In this document: positions 25,016 through 33,891 of the stretch, in pieces
How the letters are laid out: each line of letters opens with the position of its first letter
Position numbering within the stretch: position 1 is the stretch's first letter
Assembly: GCA_017642535.1 (NCBI GenBank)
Contig: JAGCOW010000038.1
Span: forward strand, 1-42,733
Length of the DNA stretch: 42,733 bases
Direction: 5' to 3'
Source: Bacteroidales bacterium
Lineage (GTDB): Bacteria > Bacteroidota > Bacteroidia > Bacteroidales > UBA1715
Notes under the pieces: model-generated
Seen by the model: only the letters and a program-made list of their open reading frames with translations
What the model was told of the DNA's origin: nothing
Databases searched by the model: none
Made by a program: the position numbers and the translations under genes

Positions 25016-26023
25016 TCAAGATCCTTTTGCTTGTGTATCGTCTTGTATGTTTTTCAGTTGTTTTACCATCTTATCAAAATCGCTTTCCAATAACCGCATT
25101 TCGCGTTCCCTGTAGATTTCGAATTCTTTTTCTGCTTTCTCTATCGCCTCTTGATGGGAAATAGAGCCAGAACCTTCCAAAATATTTTTTCGTAAGCGTA
25201 ATATTTGATCATCCAATGCTGTAATCCAATCGGCCATTGTCATGGGATTTTGCTCCAAGGCCTGGAATTCTGCATAATCCAGGAATTGCGATGTAAGAAG
25301 ATTCAGCCGTTGTAATTCCAACTCTGTCAAATAGTTTTTTGCAATTTTTACATCTTCACGGGTTACATAATTACCTTTGAAATTTGTCATTCCAACAAAA
25401 GGTTTCTCATTATCTACCCGCTCATAAATAAGCTCTGCCGCCGTATGTTCGTGCACAGCATAATGCATTTTGTTCTGCACAGTGGCAAAAAACAATTTTG
25501 TTTGTGGTGCACGTGGGTCGTAATCGCTTGATGTTGCATAAATATCTGTCACTTGCTGATAGAAATTTCGTTCACTACTACGAATATCACGAATCCGTTG
25601 CAACAACTCTTTGAAATAACGATTGCCTCCCTGCTTCAAACGTTCGTCGTCCATCGTAAAGCCTTTTTGGATATACTCGTGAAGCCTTTGTGTTGCCCAT
25701 CGACGGAAACGCACAGCCACAGGCGACTGCACACGATAGCCAAGGGCAATAATCATGTCAAGATTATAGTGGTCAATGTTGCGTTTAACCTGACGGACAC
25801 CTTCCTGCCGAACTAATAAGAATTTCTTATAAGTTCGATTGGCATCCAATTCCGCATCTTTGTATATGCCTGAAATATGCATAGATATATTCTCTTGAGT
25901 GGTATCGTATATCATAGCCAATTGAACCTGCGACAGCCATACATCCTCATCGGCAAAGCGAACATTTACGCTTACCTTACCTTCGTCGTCTTTATAAAGT
26001 ATTAGTTTGTTTTCTGTGGTCAT
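25016..26023 (-). CDS. RhuM-family protein, last gene of the restriction operon
   Basis: A 335-residue RhuM (virulence RhuM, Bro/KilA-N-like) protein. DEDVWLSQVQLAMIYDTTQE (residues 25-44) is the DNA-binding start, followed by ISMHISGIYKDAEL, HYNLDMIIALGYRVQSPV and FRRWATQRLHEYIQKGF. The C-terminal part contains the family's Fic-unrelated helical domain with HYAVHEHTAAELI and KNYLTELELQRLN. It starts 12 bases after the LlaJI/McrC-like gene stop, so it is the fourth gene of the operon. RhuM genes often accompany restriction systems in Bacteroidota, but their role is unknown. A coding palindrome covers residues 63-72. Confidence 0.88.
   Translation of the reverse strand: MTTENKLILYKDDEGKVSVNVRFADEDVWLSQVQLAMIYDTTQENISMHISGIYKDAELDANRTYKKFLLVRQEGVRQVKRNIDHYNLDMIIALGYRVQSPVAVRFRRWATQRLHEYIQKGFTMDDERLKQGGNRYFKELLQRIRDIRSSERNFYQQVTDIYATSSDYDPRAPQTKLFFATVQNKMHYAVHEHTAAELIYERVDNEKPFVGMTNFKGNYVTREDVKIAKNYLTELELQRLNLLTSQFLDYAEFQALEQNPMTMADWITALDDQILRLRKNILEGSGSISHQEAIEKAEKEFEIYREREMRLLESDFDKMVKQLKNIQDDTQAKGS
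25809..25837. repeat. Palindrome inside the RhuM coding sequence
   Basis: A 29-base inverted repeat with 14-base arms (minus strand CGAACTTATAAGAA / TTCTTATTAGTTCG) and 13 of 14 pairs, centred on a single base. It encodes R63 to R72 (R-T-Y-K-K-F-L-L-V-R), the same place as the palindrome of the RhuM-PLD gene, but with a different sequence. Confidence 0.9.
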
Positions 26024-26035
26024 AATTGTTATGCG

Positions 26036-28270
26036 TTATATTGTATTTATTTCATCTTTATACACATAGATTGGCGTACCCTTTACAATTTCTTCTTTTG
26101 CATTTTCCTTGACACGTTTCAAAACAGACGCAACATCAATTTCTCCTAATTCATCTGTTTCATTCAAAATATCATAGATGTAATACTGATCGTTCTCTGT
26201 GAAATTCTTATAATATTTCATCTCACGCATTTTCTCAGCATTCCAAATATAATGTTTATCACTAAGATTGAAAACTTTATACGTATTCTCACTACTACTG
26301 TCATACAACACAAGATATTTTGCCGATGTTACTTGTTGAGTACGCTTAACAGCCCCCACACGTGATCCTAAACGAACATTGTATTTTTTGTTGTTCAAAA
26401 TCCAATCCAGATGCTCTTTATTTACATAAACACCAAATAAAATGGTGTTCTGTTGGGATTTTTGATATTCCTCGTATTGCCGATTAGTTTTTCCTCCATA
26501 AGAACTTTCATTGCTTTCGGCAACCATAGAACCTGAAGTCCTCAGATATTGATATTGTACAGGTCTTTTTACCTCATCTGGATTCGTCCCTAGATGATAT
26601 TCATAAATTAGAAAATCGTCCTCAATCTCTGAAAGAATTCGCAGATTTTCAAATTGATATTTCTCATCTTTGTCAAGAGCAAGAATAACTATGTTACTAT
26701 TGTCGCTTGGATGATAGATTTTTCCGTTTAATTTCTTGAAGTTCCTTTCCACTGATTCTAACAAATTTCCATTGCGGGCTTCCAAAATAGAGAAATCGAA
26801 TTTGTTGTCAATAAAGTCAATGAAATCTTGTCGGAACATGGATTGTATGGACTTTTTAAGTGCCACATCGTCAGTATTGCGCACATAGGCAGCCACCACA
26901 AACATAAAATTCATGTTGTATGATTGTAAAAACAACGTGTCACGGTCGAACAAACGATTGAAAAAATGCTTGTTCTCTTTCTGGAAGGTAGAATCTTTTA
27001 TCAGTTTTTGCTCTTGGTTCCGAGGATTTTCAAAATCTATTACACCTCGAATAAAGAAATTTGGAGTGATGTTATAGCCCTCCGTTAACGGGTCGCGATA
27101 GCGACAATCGCCAACATCGTCTTTATTGTTGAACAAATTGATATTATACTGAATGACATTTTTTGCGTAGGTGAATTGCTTAAAGATAGAATTCTTTCCT
27201 AAGTCTGTTGTCTCTTTGTAGTATTTACTGTCGCCAATATAGTAAATCTGTTGGTTGTCCTCAATAATAGACTGGGCTTTATAGATATGGTCCACAATTT
27301 TACCATCGGGCTGTTCCCTTAGTTCTTTTGGCACTTCGTCACGTTTGTCGCTGATAAGCTGGTCTATCATGTCCTCGAAAATCAGATTGAAATTGCTGAC
27401 CAACAATTTTTCGGAACGTGCTTTCCCCGATGCTATGTTTTCCGCACGGTTGAAAAACATATACAATAGGTTCCACAATTCAACCAACTCGTCGGTGAAA
27501 TAGTTACGACGAATTTTCTTCAACAAACGTGTCCCTTTCCCACTTTCTATTAACGACTTGATTCTTGACGGCTTCGAGAGCGTATAACCTTGCACAAGTT
27601 GAAATTTGAAATGATAAGTTAAACTCAAGTAGTTAAGTACCGAGTAAAACAACGAAATCAATTCTTCGTCAAAATTTATCACCTTGCTTTTGTTCCTAAA
27701 TTCCAAATAATATGGCATGCCATCTTTGAACAGCGGTTGCTCTCTGCTTATGGTCTTAGCCCAATGCACCTTGTTGTTGCCACTTGATTTTATTAGTGAC
27801 ATATAGGTAAACAGATTATGGTGCTTTTTTTGAAACTCCAACAGCGAGAGGATAATTTCAATGATGGTTTTTGTTTCTTTTTCTCCAATCGGTCTCACAC
27901 GTTGGAGTTGTATATCGGAACCGATATTGCTTTGTTGTTTTCGTTCAAAATAGTGATTAATGGCTTGATAGAGCCATGCCGAAAGTTCGAAAACAACTTC
28001 GTCGTCGGCTTTTCCCTTTAGAGGATTATTCTCGAGAGACAGGTCTATGATTTTTTCTGGTTCATATCGGTCAAATGCCTTGTTATTTTCCGAAACGAAA
28101 ACCTTAGGCATAATAAAAACCATATCGTTTATTTCTGCATTGAAGTAATAACCCACATACGGCACTTTTGCCATACCTCCACCTTGATTATACGATAAAG
28201 TTATATCGTTGCCGAGGTTTTTAAGCAACAAATCCGCAGGATATGAGTATTCTTCAAAGTAAAGCTTCAT
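26036..28270 (-). CDS. LlaJI/McrC-like restriction endonuclease subunit
   Basis: A 744-residue protein that follows the McrB-like gene and overlaps its stop (TAATG). The N-terminal half is large and helical. The middle contains a PD-(D/E)xK nuclease pattern: F-E-D at 298-300, KIVDHIYKAQS (D327) and YYIGDSKYYK (D347-S-K349). This is the layout of the LlaJI R2/McrC group, in which an McrB-type motor recruits the nuclease to DNA. It would cut DNA lacking the host methylation. The C-terminal ~170 residues (after ~570) have no motif that I recognise and may be a modulating domain. The family call rests on context and these motifs, not on a search. Confidence 0.8.
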   Translation of the reverse strand: MKLYFEEYSYPADLLLKNLGNDITLSYNQGGGMAKVPYVGYYFNAEINDMVFIMPKVFVSENNKAFDRYEPEKIIDLSLENNPLKGKADDEVVFELSAWLYQAINHYFERKQQSNIGSDIQLQRVRPIGEKETKTIIEIILSLLEFQKKHHNLFTYMSLIKSSGNNKVHWAKTISREQPLFKDGMPYYLEFRNKSKVINFDEELISLFYSVLNYLSLTYHFKFQLVQGYTLSKPSRIKSLIESGKGTRLLKKIRRNYFTDELVELWNLLYMFFNRAENIASGKARSEKLLVSNFNLIFEDMIDQLISDKRDEVPKELREQPDGKIVDHIYKAQSIIEDNQQIYYIGDSKYYKETTDLGKNSIFKQFTYAKNVIQYNINLFNNKDDVGDCRYRDPLTEGYNITPNFFIRGVIDFENPRNQEQKLIKDSTFQKENKHFFNRLFDRDTLFLQSYNMNFMFVVAAYVRNTDDVALKKSIQSMFRQDFIDFIDNKFDFSILEARNGNLLESVERNFKKLNGKIYHPSDNSNIVILALDKDEKYQFENLRILSEIEDDFLIYEYHLGTNPDEVKRPVQYQYLRTSGSMVAESNESSYGGKTNRQYEEYQKSQQNTILFGVYVNKEHLDWILNNKKYNVRLGSRVGAVKRTQQVTSAKYLVLYDSSSENTYKVFNLSDKHYIWNAEKMREMKYYKNFTENDQYYIYDILNETDELGEIDVASVLKRVKENAKEEIVKGTPIYVYKDEINTI

Positions 28271-29640
28271 TATTCAGCCTCTGATTCTGTGTTCCCCTCC
28301 GTGTCAGGATTTTTTGAGCCATCACCATCGGCACATACCTCAAGATACTCCATAAATCCTTGTAACAATTTTGTAGAGTTTGATTCAAATAGTGCGTTGA
28401 AAGAAAATTCGATTGTTTCTGTCTTCTTGTCATCAGTGTAATTACGGAAGAAATTGTTGGTAGTATGAAACTCCTCTTTGCAAACGTCATTCCATAAATA
28501 AAACATGACCTTATCAATAAACTGACGTTCGTCCACATTGTCATTGATGAAAAAATTGCCCATCTGCTTGTCCTCCGAATCGGTTGCTTTGACAATTTTT
28601 TTGTTCACGGATTCCAAAAACGTAGTCCATTTGTATTGGTTGTCTCCAATAGTGATTATGAACTTACTAGAATCAGCATTTTTGTAATCAATAGGAACGC
28701 TCTCCCAAGACCAGCGTCGTTTGAAAGCAGAATCCATAGGAAACAATGATTGGTCACTTGTGTTCATTGTCGCCAAAATGTTCAAATTTGCAGGCAGTTT
28801 CAGTTTGCCGTTGGCGATGCCTTCGTGTCCAACACCCAATACATCTTCTTTTTCAAGATATTGCCTCAAATCCGCATCGGCGTTGATGGGATATTCCGAA
28901 ACGCCTCCTTTCCTATCAAGCAACTGGAATAAATCGCCAAAAATTTGTGCACAATTGCCACGGTTGATTTCCTCAATAACCAAATACACCTGTTTGTCGG
29001 GATTTCGCCATGCCTTTACATATGCATCAGTAAATGTTTGGGGCGAAAATTCATATTTTATTTTATCATCTTCCATTCGAGGTTTGTAACACCCAACGAA
29101 AGTGGAATAATCGCTATCGGGATGGAAAGTGGTGCGAAATACCAAATTCTTCTCGTCAGCTTTCTTTACACTATCATTGTTTTTTATTCTATGGCTCTTG
29201 CCTGTGCCTGGGGCACCATAGAAGATTTGCTGAAGAGGGTGCTGATGTATGGATGTTTCACCCATAGAATTTTTCTTGATACCAATTTTTTTCATTCTAG
29301 AAAAATACTCTTGGATAAACTCCTCCCCGCCAAGACGATACCCTTTTGCATCATACATCGCCCATGCTGATTTGTTTTCTTCAATTATCAAGTACTGATT
29401 ATTAGCATTTGATGCGAGAGTTTTCCATCCTGAAATGTAATCATCTATGGATGTAGAAGTATTATTGTCATACTGTGCAACAACATATTCAGCCATTTTC
29501 CATAAAGAATTGGCTCGTGTACTCAATCCGTCGTTTAGCAAAGAGCTTCTTGATGTCTCTCTATAAGAGCCAAGATAGGTTTGTGAATCATATCGTTCAA
29601 CAAATTGAGTTAATCCTTGTTTGATGTCTGAGAAAACCAT
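28270..29640 (-). CDS. McrB-like AAA+ GTPase subunit of the restriction system
   Basis: A 456-residue AAA+ protein of the McrB branch, which uses GTP rather than ATP in studied members and translocates DNA for the McrC-type nuclease. GAPGTGKS is at 142-149 (Walker A), VYLVIEEINRGN at 218-229 (Walker B), MNTSD at 292-296 (the McrB-type M-N-T-x-D signature) and a K-R-R-W arginine-finger segment near 307-310. The first ~130 residues form a separate N-terminal domain, likely for DNA or modification recognition. It overlaps the methyltransferase stop by 31 bases and the nuclease start by 1 base. Confidence 0.9.
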   Translation of the reverse strand: MVFSDIKQGLTQFVERYDSQTYLGSYRETSRSSLLNDGLSTRANSLWKMAEYVVAQYDNNTSTSIDDYISGWKTLASNANNQYLIIEENKSAWAMYDAKGYRLGGEEFIQEYFSRMKKIGIKKNSMGETSIHQHPLQQIFYGAPGTGKSHRIKNNDSVKKADEKNLVFRTTFHPDSDYSTFVGCYKPRMEDDKIKYEFSPQTFTDAYVKAWRNPDKQVYLVIEEINRGNCAQIFGDLFQLLDRKGGVSEYPINADADLRQYLEKEDVLGVGHEGIANGKLKLPANLNILATMNTSDQSLFPMDSAFKRRWSWESVPIDYKNADSSKFIITIGDNQYKWTTFLESVNKKIVKATDSEDKQMGNFFINDNVDERQFIDKVMFYLWNDVCKEEFHTTNNFFRNYTDDKKTETIEFSFNALFESNSTKLLQGFMEYLEVCADGDGSKNPDTEGNTESEAE

Positions 29641-30617
29641 TTTTCGAAATTATTTATTGTTTGTGGATAAGGTGAGGACGCTCCTATTGGGAATCCCATA
29701 AGATATTCTGCATGCAATGCTGTTGGTTTTCCAAATATTCGCACATATTTAACACAAGATGGATGTTTTTGCATAGAGGCATAGTGATAGTTCCCCATTG
29801 TTGTTGGAGTATGAACAAATATTGGGTCATCGGGATTTTGCTGTTTAATCCAAGTTGTACATTTTTCAAAAACAGCATCTATTTCTTCGGAATTAACATT
29901 CTCACTATCATAATTATGCTTAAGATGTCTGTTAACTAAAACCCTAAAAGCAACAGCTGCCGCTATTGGCGCTTGGGCATTACCAACTCCTCTTTTTTGT
30001 GGGGCCAATACTGGAACTGGAGAAGGATATGTTATCTCGTTAGGATTCTCTTGCCAAAATAAAGCTTTTAATTTAGGGAGTGAAGACAGGTGTTCTGCAA
30101 TTTTATTGAATACCTTGGGACTTTTTACTGCAAGCAACCAAAAACGGGGTCTTTTATGGTCTGCATCAAGATCCATACAAGCGACACGACAACGTTCAAC
30201 CTTATATCCAATACTCTCTAGATCTTTTTTTGCAGTATCAATTGCTTCTATTATCACGTTTTCTCCAAAAACGACAGGGGCATTTGATTCTTTCACAAAC
30301 CTGAACATTTCTGGCCAAAGGTTTTTTTCTTGAATGTTATTACCATGTGCAGCATAACTAAAAGCTTGACAAGGGAATCCTCCGCATAAGATGTCAAAAG
30401 AATTCTTAAAATCTTTGCCATTGAGTGCTTTAATATCCCCAAAAATTGGAAATTCATCAAACCATCCATCTTTTTGCCTTTGCTCTAATACCTTTTGACA
30501 ATATTGGTCTATTTCCACTCCGCCACAACAAGTATGTCCTAATAGTTCACCGCCATAGATTCCTCCACCAATTCCAGCAAAGAGGTGAAACTCTTTTATT
30601 TTTGTTTCGTTGTTCAT
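29610..30617 (-). CDS. C5-cytosine DNA methyltransferase
   Basis: A 335-residue modification enzyme transferring a methyl group from S-adenosylmethionine to cytosine C5. Motif I FAGIGGG at 13-19, motif IV GGFPCQAFS with catalytic Cys83, motif VI G-E-N-V at 118-121, motif VIII KRPRFWLL at 155-162 and a C-terminal AEYLMGFP segment near the end. The target-recognition domain lies between ~170 and 290. The ATG at 30617 is chosen because it begins just before motif I and follows a promoter core at 30648-30655. It is first in the methyltransferase, McrB-like, nuclease, RhuM operon. LlaJI itself has two methyltransferases; only one is present here. Confidence 0.9.
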   Translation of the reverse strand: MNNETKIKEFHLFAGIGGGIYGGELLGHTCCGGVEIDQYCQKVLEQRQKDGWFDEFPIFGDIKALNGKDFKNSFDILCGGFPCQAFSYAAHGNNIQEKNLWPEMFRFVKESNAPVVFGENVIIEAIDTAKKDLESIGYKVERCRVACMDLDADHKRPRFWLLAVKSPKVFNKIAEHLSSLPKLKALFWQENPNEITYPSPVPVLAPQKRGVGNAQAPIAAAVAFRVLVNRHLKHNYDSENVNSEEIDAVFEKCTTWIKQQNPDDPIFVHTPTTMGNYHYASMQKHPSCVKYVRIFGKPTALHAEYLMGFPIGASSPYPQTINNFEKWFSQTSNKD

Positions 30618-30647
30618 TGTTCTATCTTCCAAACAAATTTTATCCCC

Positions 30648-30655
30648 CAAAGATA
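30648..30655 (-). promoter_or_regulatory. Promoter -7 core of the restriction-modification operon
   Basis: Reads TATCTTTG on the minus strand, 30 bases before the methyltransferase ATG. The TTTG element upstream is weak. Confidence 0.6.
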
Positions 30656-30670
30656 TAAAAATCCAGAAAA

Positions 30671-30805
30671 CTAAAGCGAAGGGAGAGAGAGGATAAAAAT
30701 TTTTTTTGAACAAATAACAAGCATACTGTCATCAACCGTCCGTTCCACTCCAGAGCATAAGGTAACCATTTTATTGGTGTCAATAAAATGGTCTGATGCC
30801 TTCAT
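30671..30805 (-). pseudogene. Remnant A: broken copy of the DinD hinge segment
   Basis: A 44-codon frame starting at ATG 30805. Its first 29 residues (S-D-H-F-I-D-T-N-K-M-V-T-L... then ERTVDDSML) match DinD residues 62-86 ([13 protein letters not shown]... ERKVDDIML) closely. After that the homology stops and the frame runs into unrelated sequence, ending at 30671. It is too short to be a functional DinD and contains the palindrome at 30765-30792. Confidence 0.75.
30765..30792. repeat. Palindrome in remnant A
   Basis: Perfect 12-base arms ACCATTTTATTG / CAATAAAATGGT around GTGT. Compared with the palindrome in dinD, the left arm has ATT where dinD has GCT and the right arm has AAT where dinD has AGC, so the changes compensate exactly. 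Confidence 0.9.
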
Positions 30806-30812
30806 AAAGATT

Positions 30813-30908
30813 TCATTGCGCACCTTTAGCCAAAGCTATCATTTTGCTGACGTCAGCAAAATGATCCTGTATAAGTTGAAACAAACTGTTTTGAGGAATA
30901 TCTGTCTC
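30813..30908 (-). pseudogene. Remnant B: second broken copy of the DinD hinge segment
   Basis: Lies just after the dinD stop, in a different frame. It reads E-T-D-I-P-Q-N-S-L-F-Q-L-I-Q and then [17 protein letters not shown], ending at TGA 30813-30815. The second part matches DinD residues 63-79. A frame change right after it leads to R-N-E-I-F-M-K-A-S-D-H-F, the start of remnant A. So the two remnants are tandem copies of the same short segment. It contains the palindrome at 30838-30865. Confidence 0.65.
30838..30865. repeat. Palindrome in remnant B, same core as in dinD
   Basis: Perfect 28-base palindrome with arms ATCATTTTGCTGAC / GTCAGCAAAATGAT. The inner 24 bases (arm CATTTTGCTGAC) are identical to the inner part of the palindrome inside dinD at 31525-31556. 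Confidence 0.95.
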
Positions 30909-30910
30909 TC

Positions 30911-31741
30911 TTATTTCCCTTCATTCTTCAACATTTTCTTCGTTTCGTTTGCCAAGCGTCGTTCAACTTTCTTCACATCTTCGGCAGGAGGAAGATTTTC
31001 GGGGACAATGCCTCGTTCAACAAGCATTGTTCGAACGGCAGTGTTGTTGTCGATATGTTCTTTGGTAATGGGGGCTTCGCCTTGAAGGTCTTTAGTCTGC
31101 ACGTTCACACTCGTCATTTCGGCGGCAAAATCCTTTGCCTTAATGCTTATGGTTGGCAGAAAATCGGCAAGCGGACGAGCTTGTGGCACACCCAACCGTT
31201 GTTTCATCATATTCGTGCTAAGTCGAAAAAGAGCTTGGTCGCCTTTCGAACGAATAACAGCAAACGTTTGGTCATTTACACCACGTTCGTACAGTATGCC
31301 CGATAGCTTTTTCTCTGTTTCCTGCAATTTGGCACGTGCCTGCACACGTTCAACCTCCATCAGTCGTTGTTCTATGAGTTCCGCACGACGGGTCTGAACG
31401 GCAAAATACGTTTGTGCAAATGCTATCTCCGGTTTACGAGGGTCACCGTTTTGTGCCACCAGATAACAGGCATATCGCGTAAGCATAATGTCATCAACCT
31501 TGCGTTCCGCACCAGATCCTAAATAGACCATTTTGCTGACGTCAGCAAAATGGTCTGTTACCGATTGGCCTGCATTCTTACAAGCTTCCTTAGCTTTGTC
31601 TATTACATTGATAAAATTACGCCATTGCGTATAACCAAGCAAAATGCTTATTTCTCGTGCACTCCAACATTCGGTTTCGTCAACCTTACAAACTGTCTCT
31701 TCAAAGTTTTTGAAAAGGTCTTGAATCTCTTCTTTTTTCAT
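30911..31741 (-). CDS. dinD: DinD-like DNA-damage-inducible protein (Bro-N family)
   Basis: A 276-residue DinD-family protein. N-terminal [12 protein letters not shown] (residues 26-37) is the Bro-N-like DNA-binding part, then [38 protein letters not shown] and [18 protein letters not shown]. The C-terminal region runs to [18 protein letters not shown]. coli DinD inhibits RecA strand exchange and is SOS-controlled; the role here is unknown. ATG 31741 is chosen because the GTG at 31780 is part of the promoter core. It sits just upstream of the restriction operon on the same strand. A 32-base perfect palindrome lies within codons 62-73. Confidence 0.9.
   Translation of the reverse strand: MKKEEIQDLFKNFEETVCKVDETECWSAREISILLGYTQWRNFINVIDKAKEACKNAGQSVTDHFADVSKMVYLGSGAERKVDDIMLTRYACYLVAQNGDPRKPEIAFAQTYFAVQTRRAELIEQRLMEVERVQARAKLQETEKKLSGILYERGVNDQTFAVIRSKGDQALFRLSTNMMKQRLGVPQARPLADFLPTISIKAKDFAAEMTSVNVQTKDLQGEAPITKEHIDNNTAVRTMLVERGIVPENLPPAEDVKKVERRLANETKKMLKNEGK
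31525..31556. repeat. 32-base perfect palindrome inside dinD
   Basis: Arms AGACCATTTTGCTGAC / GTCAGCAAAATGGTCT with no spacer and no mismatch, encoding T62 to Y73 (core [10 protein letters not shown]). The same core occurs in remnant B and a compensated version in remnant A. A palindrome of this length in a coding sequence is unlikely by chance. Confidence 0.95.
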
Positions 31742-31779
31742 CTTGTTTTTTGTTTTAGGTATGTATAAACTTTTCTTCA

Positions 31780-31810
31780 CAAAAATACATATTTCTTCCT
31801 TATTTTCAAA
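31780..31810 (-). promoter_or_regulatory. dinD promoter
   Basis: On the minus strand TTTG (31810-31807), exactly 19 bases, then TATTTTTG (31787-31780). It is one of the clearest promoters of the window, with a leader of about 30 bases before ATG 31741. No LexA-like box was noticed nearby. Confidence 0.8.
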
Positions 31811-31929
31811 TGAATTTCATTGAAAATCAATCACTTATAATTTCTTGTAGATGCTATCTGTTTTCTTATTTATGGTTATATTTTGTAGATTTATTTCTAT
31901 TTATAAACCATACAAAATTCGTGAGGGAT

Positions 31930-31956
31930 TTGTAGGGACGCGCCGCGTCCCTACAA
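31930..31956. repeat. REP-like palindrome (TTGTAGGGACGCG)
   Basis: Perfect 13-base arms TTGTAGGGACGCG / CGCGTCCCTACAA around a single C. It is the cleanest member of the family also seen at 9124 and 15717. Confidence 0.85.
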
Positions 31957-31960
31957 TAGA

Positions 31961-31985
31961 AACCGGTCACAATTTGTGACCAGTT
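31961..31985. repeat. Palindrome GGTCACAA / TTGTGACC
   Basis: Perfect 8-base inner arms around one T, extended by AAC / GTT with one mismatch, directly after the REP-like element. It may be a protein-binding site or a hairpin. Confidence 0.6.
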
Positions 31986-32010
31986 AGCTCATTGCGGGAA
32001 AAATTTGGAC

Positions 32011-32043
32011 AAAAAAAATAGGATGCCAATTTTGACATCCTAT
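32011..32043 (-). terminator. Terminator of the atpDC operon
   Basis: Stem ATAGGATG / CATCCTAT extended by C-A-A / T-T-G with one mismatch. On the minus strand it is followed by a run of eight T. It lies 24 bases after the atpC stop. Confidence 0.85.
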
Positions 32044-32066
32044 CTTTTAACTATCTGTGACATTTG

Positions 32067-32303
32067 TTATTCAACCAACACTATCACTTTGTTAGCCGAT
32101 TGTTCAACAACACCACCAGTAATCTCGAATGTTTGTTGTTGATTCTGGTCATCAACAATTACGACGTTTCCGGCAGCAAGTGTAGCCACTATCGGAGCGT
32201 GGTTTTCCAATATCTCGAAAGAACCGTCGCTTCCTGGCAAATTGATTTGTTTTGCCGAGCCGGAGAACAATTTCTCAGATGGTGTAATGATATCAATTGT
32301 CAT
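32067..32303 (-). CDS. atpC: F-type ATP synthase epsilon subunit
   Basis: The epsilon subunit of F1, part of the central rotor stalk. At 78 residues it has only the N-terminal beta-sandwich (ITPSEKLFSGSAKQINLPGSDGSFEILENHAP), without the C-terminal helical hairpin of longer versions; this short form is usual in Bacteroidota. It lies 8 bases after atpD and ends the operon at a terminator. Confidence 0.93.
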   Translation of the reverse strand: MTIDIITPSEKLFSGSAKQINLPGSDGSFEILENHAPIVATLAAGNVVIVDDQNQQQTFEITGGVVEQSANKVIVLVE

Positions 32304-32311
32304 AATCTCAA

Positions 32312-33838
<1,527 letters not shown>

Positions 33839-33861
33839 TTATTTTATTTTGTACGTTACCA

Positions 33862-33891
33862 CAAAATTACAATTTTTTTGATTTCAGCAAA
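33862..33891 (-). promoter_or_regulatory. atpD promoter
   Basis: On the minus strand TTTG (33891-33888), an 18-base spacer and TAATTTTG (33869-33862), with a leader of about 35 bases before the ATG. Confidence 0.7.

Larger units (their letters stand above)
31742..32066. other. Intergenic region between atpC and dinD
   Basis: Contains, from right to left, the atpDC terminator (32011-32043), two palindromes (31961-31985 and 31930-31956), AT-rich sequence and the dinD promoter (31780-31810). No gene is seen. Confidence 0.7.

Noticed and set aside
24554..25093. 179-codon open frame overlapping yjbQ in another frame
   Set aside because: yjbQ is clearly coding; this frame is Arg/His-rich and has no features of its own.
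30618..30713. Longer start of the methyltransferase at 30713
   Set aside because: It adds 32 hydrophobic residues before motif I and spans the promoter core at 30648-30655.
30774..31085. Plus-strand frame containing H-F-A-D-V-S-K-M-I opposite the end of dinD
   Set aside because: The match to DinD arises only because the palindrome reads the same on both strands. The true coding remnant is on the minus strand.
31742..31780. GTG start for dinD at 31780
   Set aside because: It lies in the TATTTTTG promoter core; ATG 31741 begins the family N-terminus.
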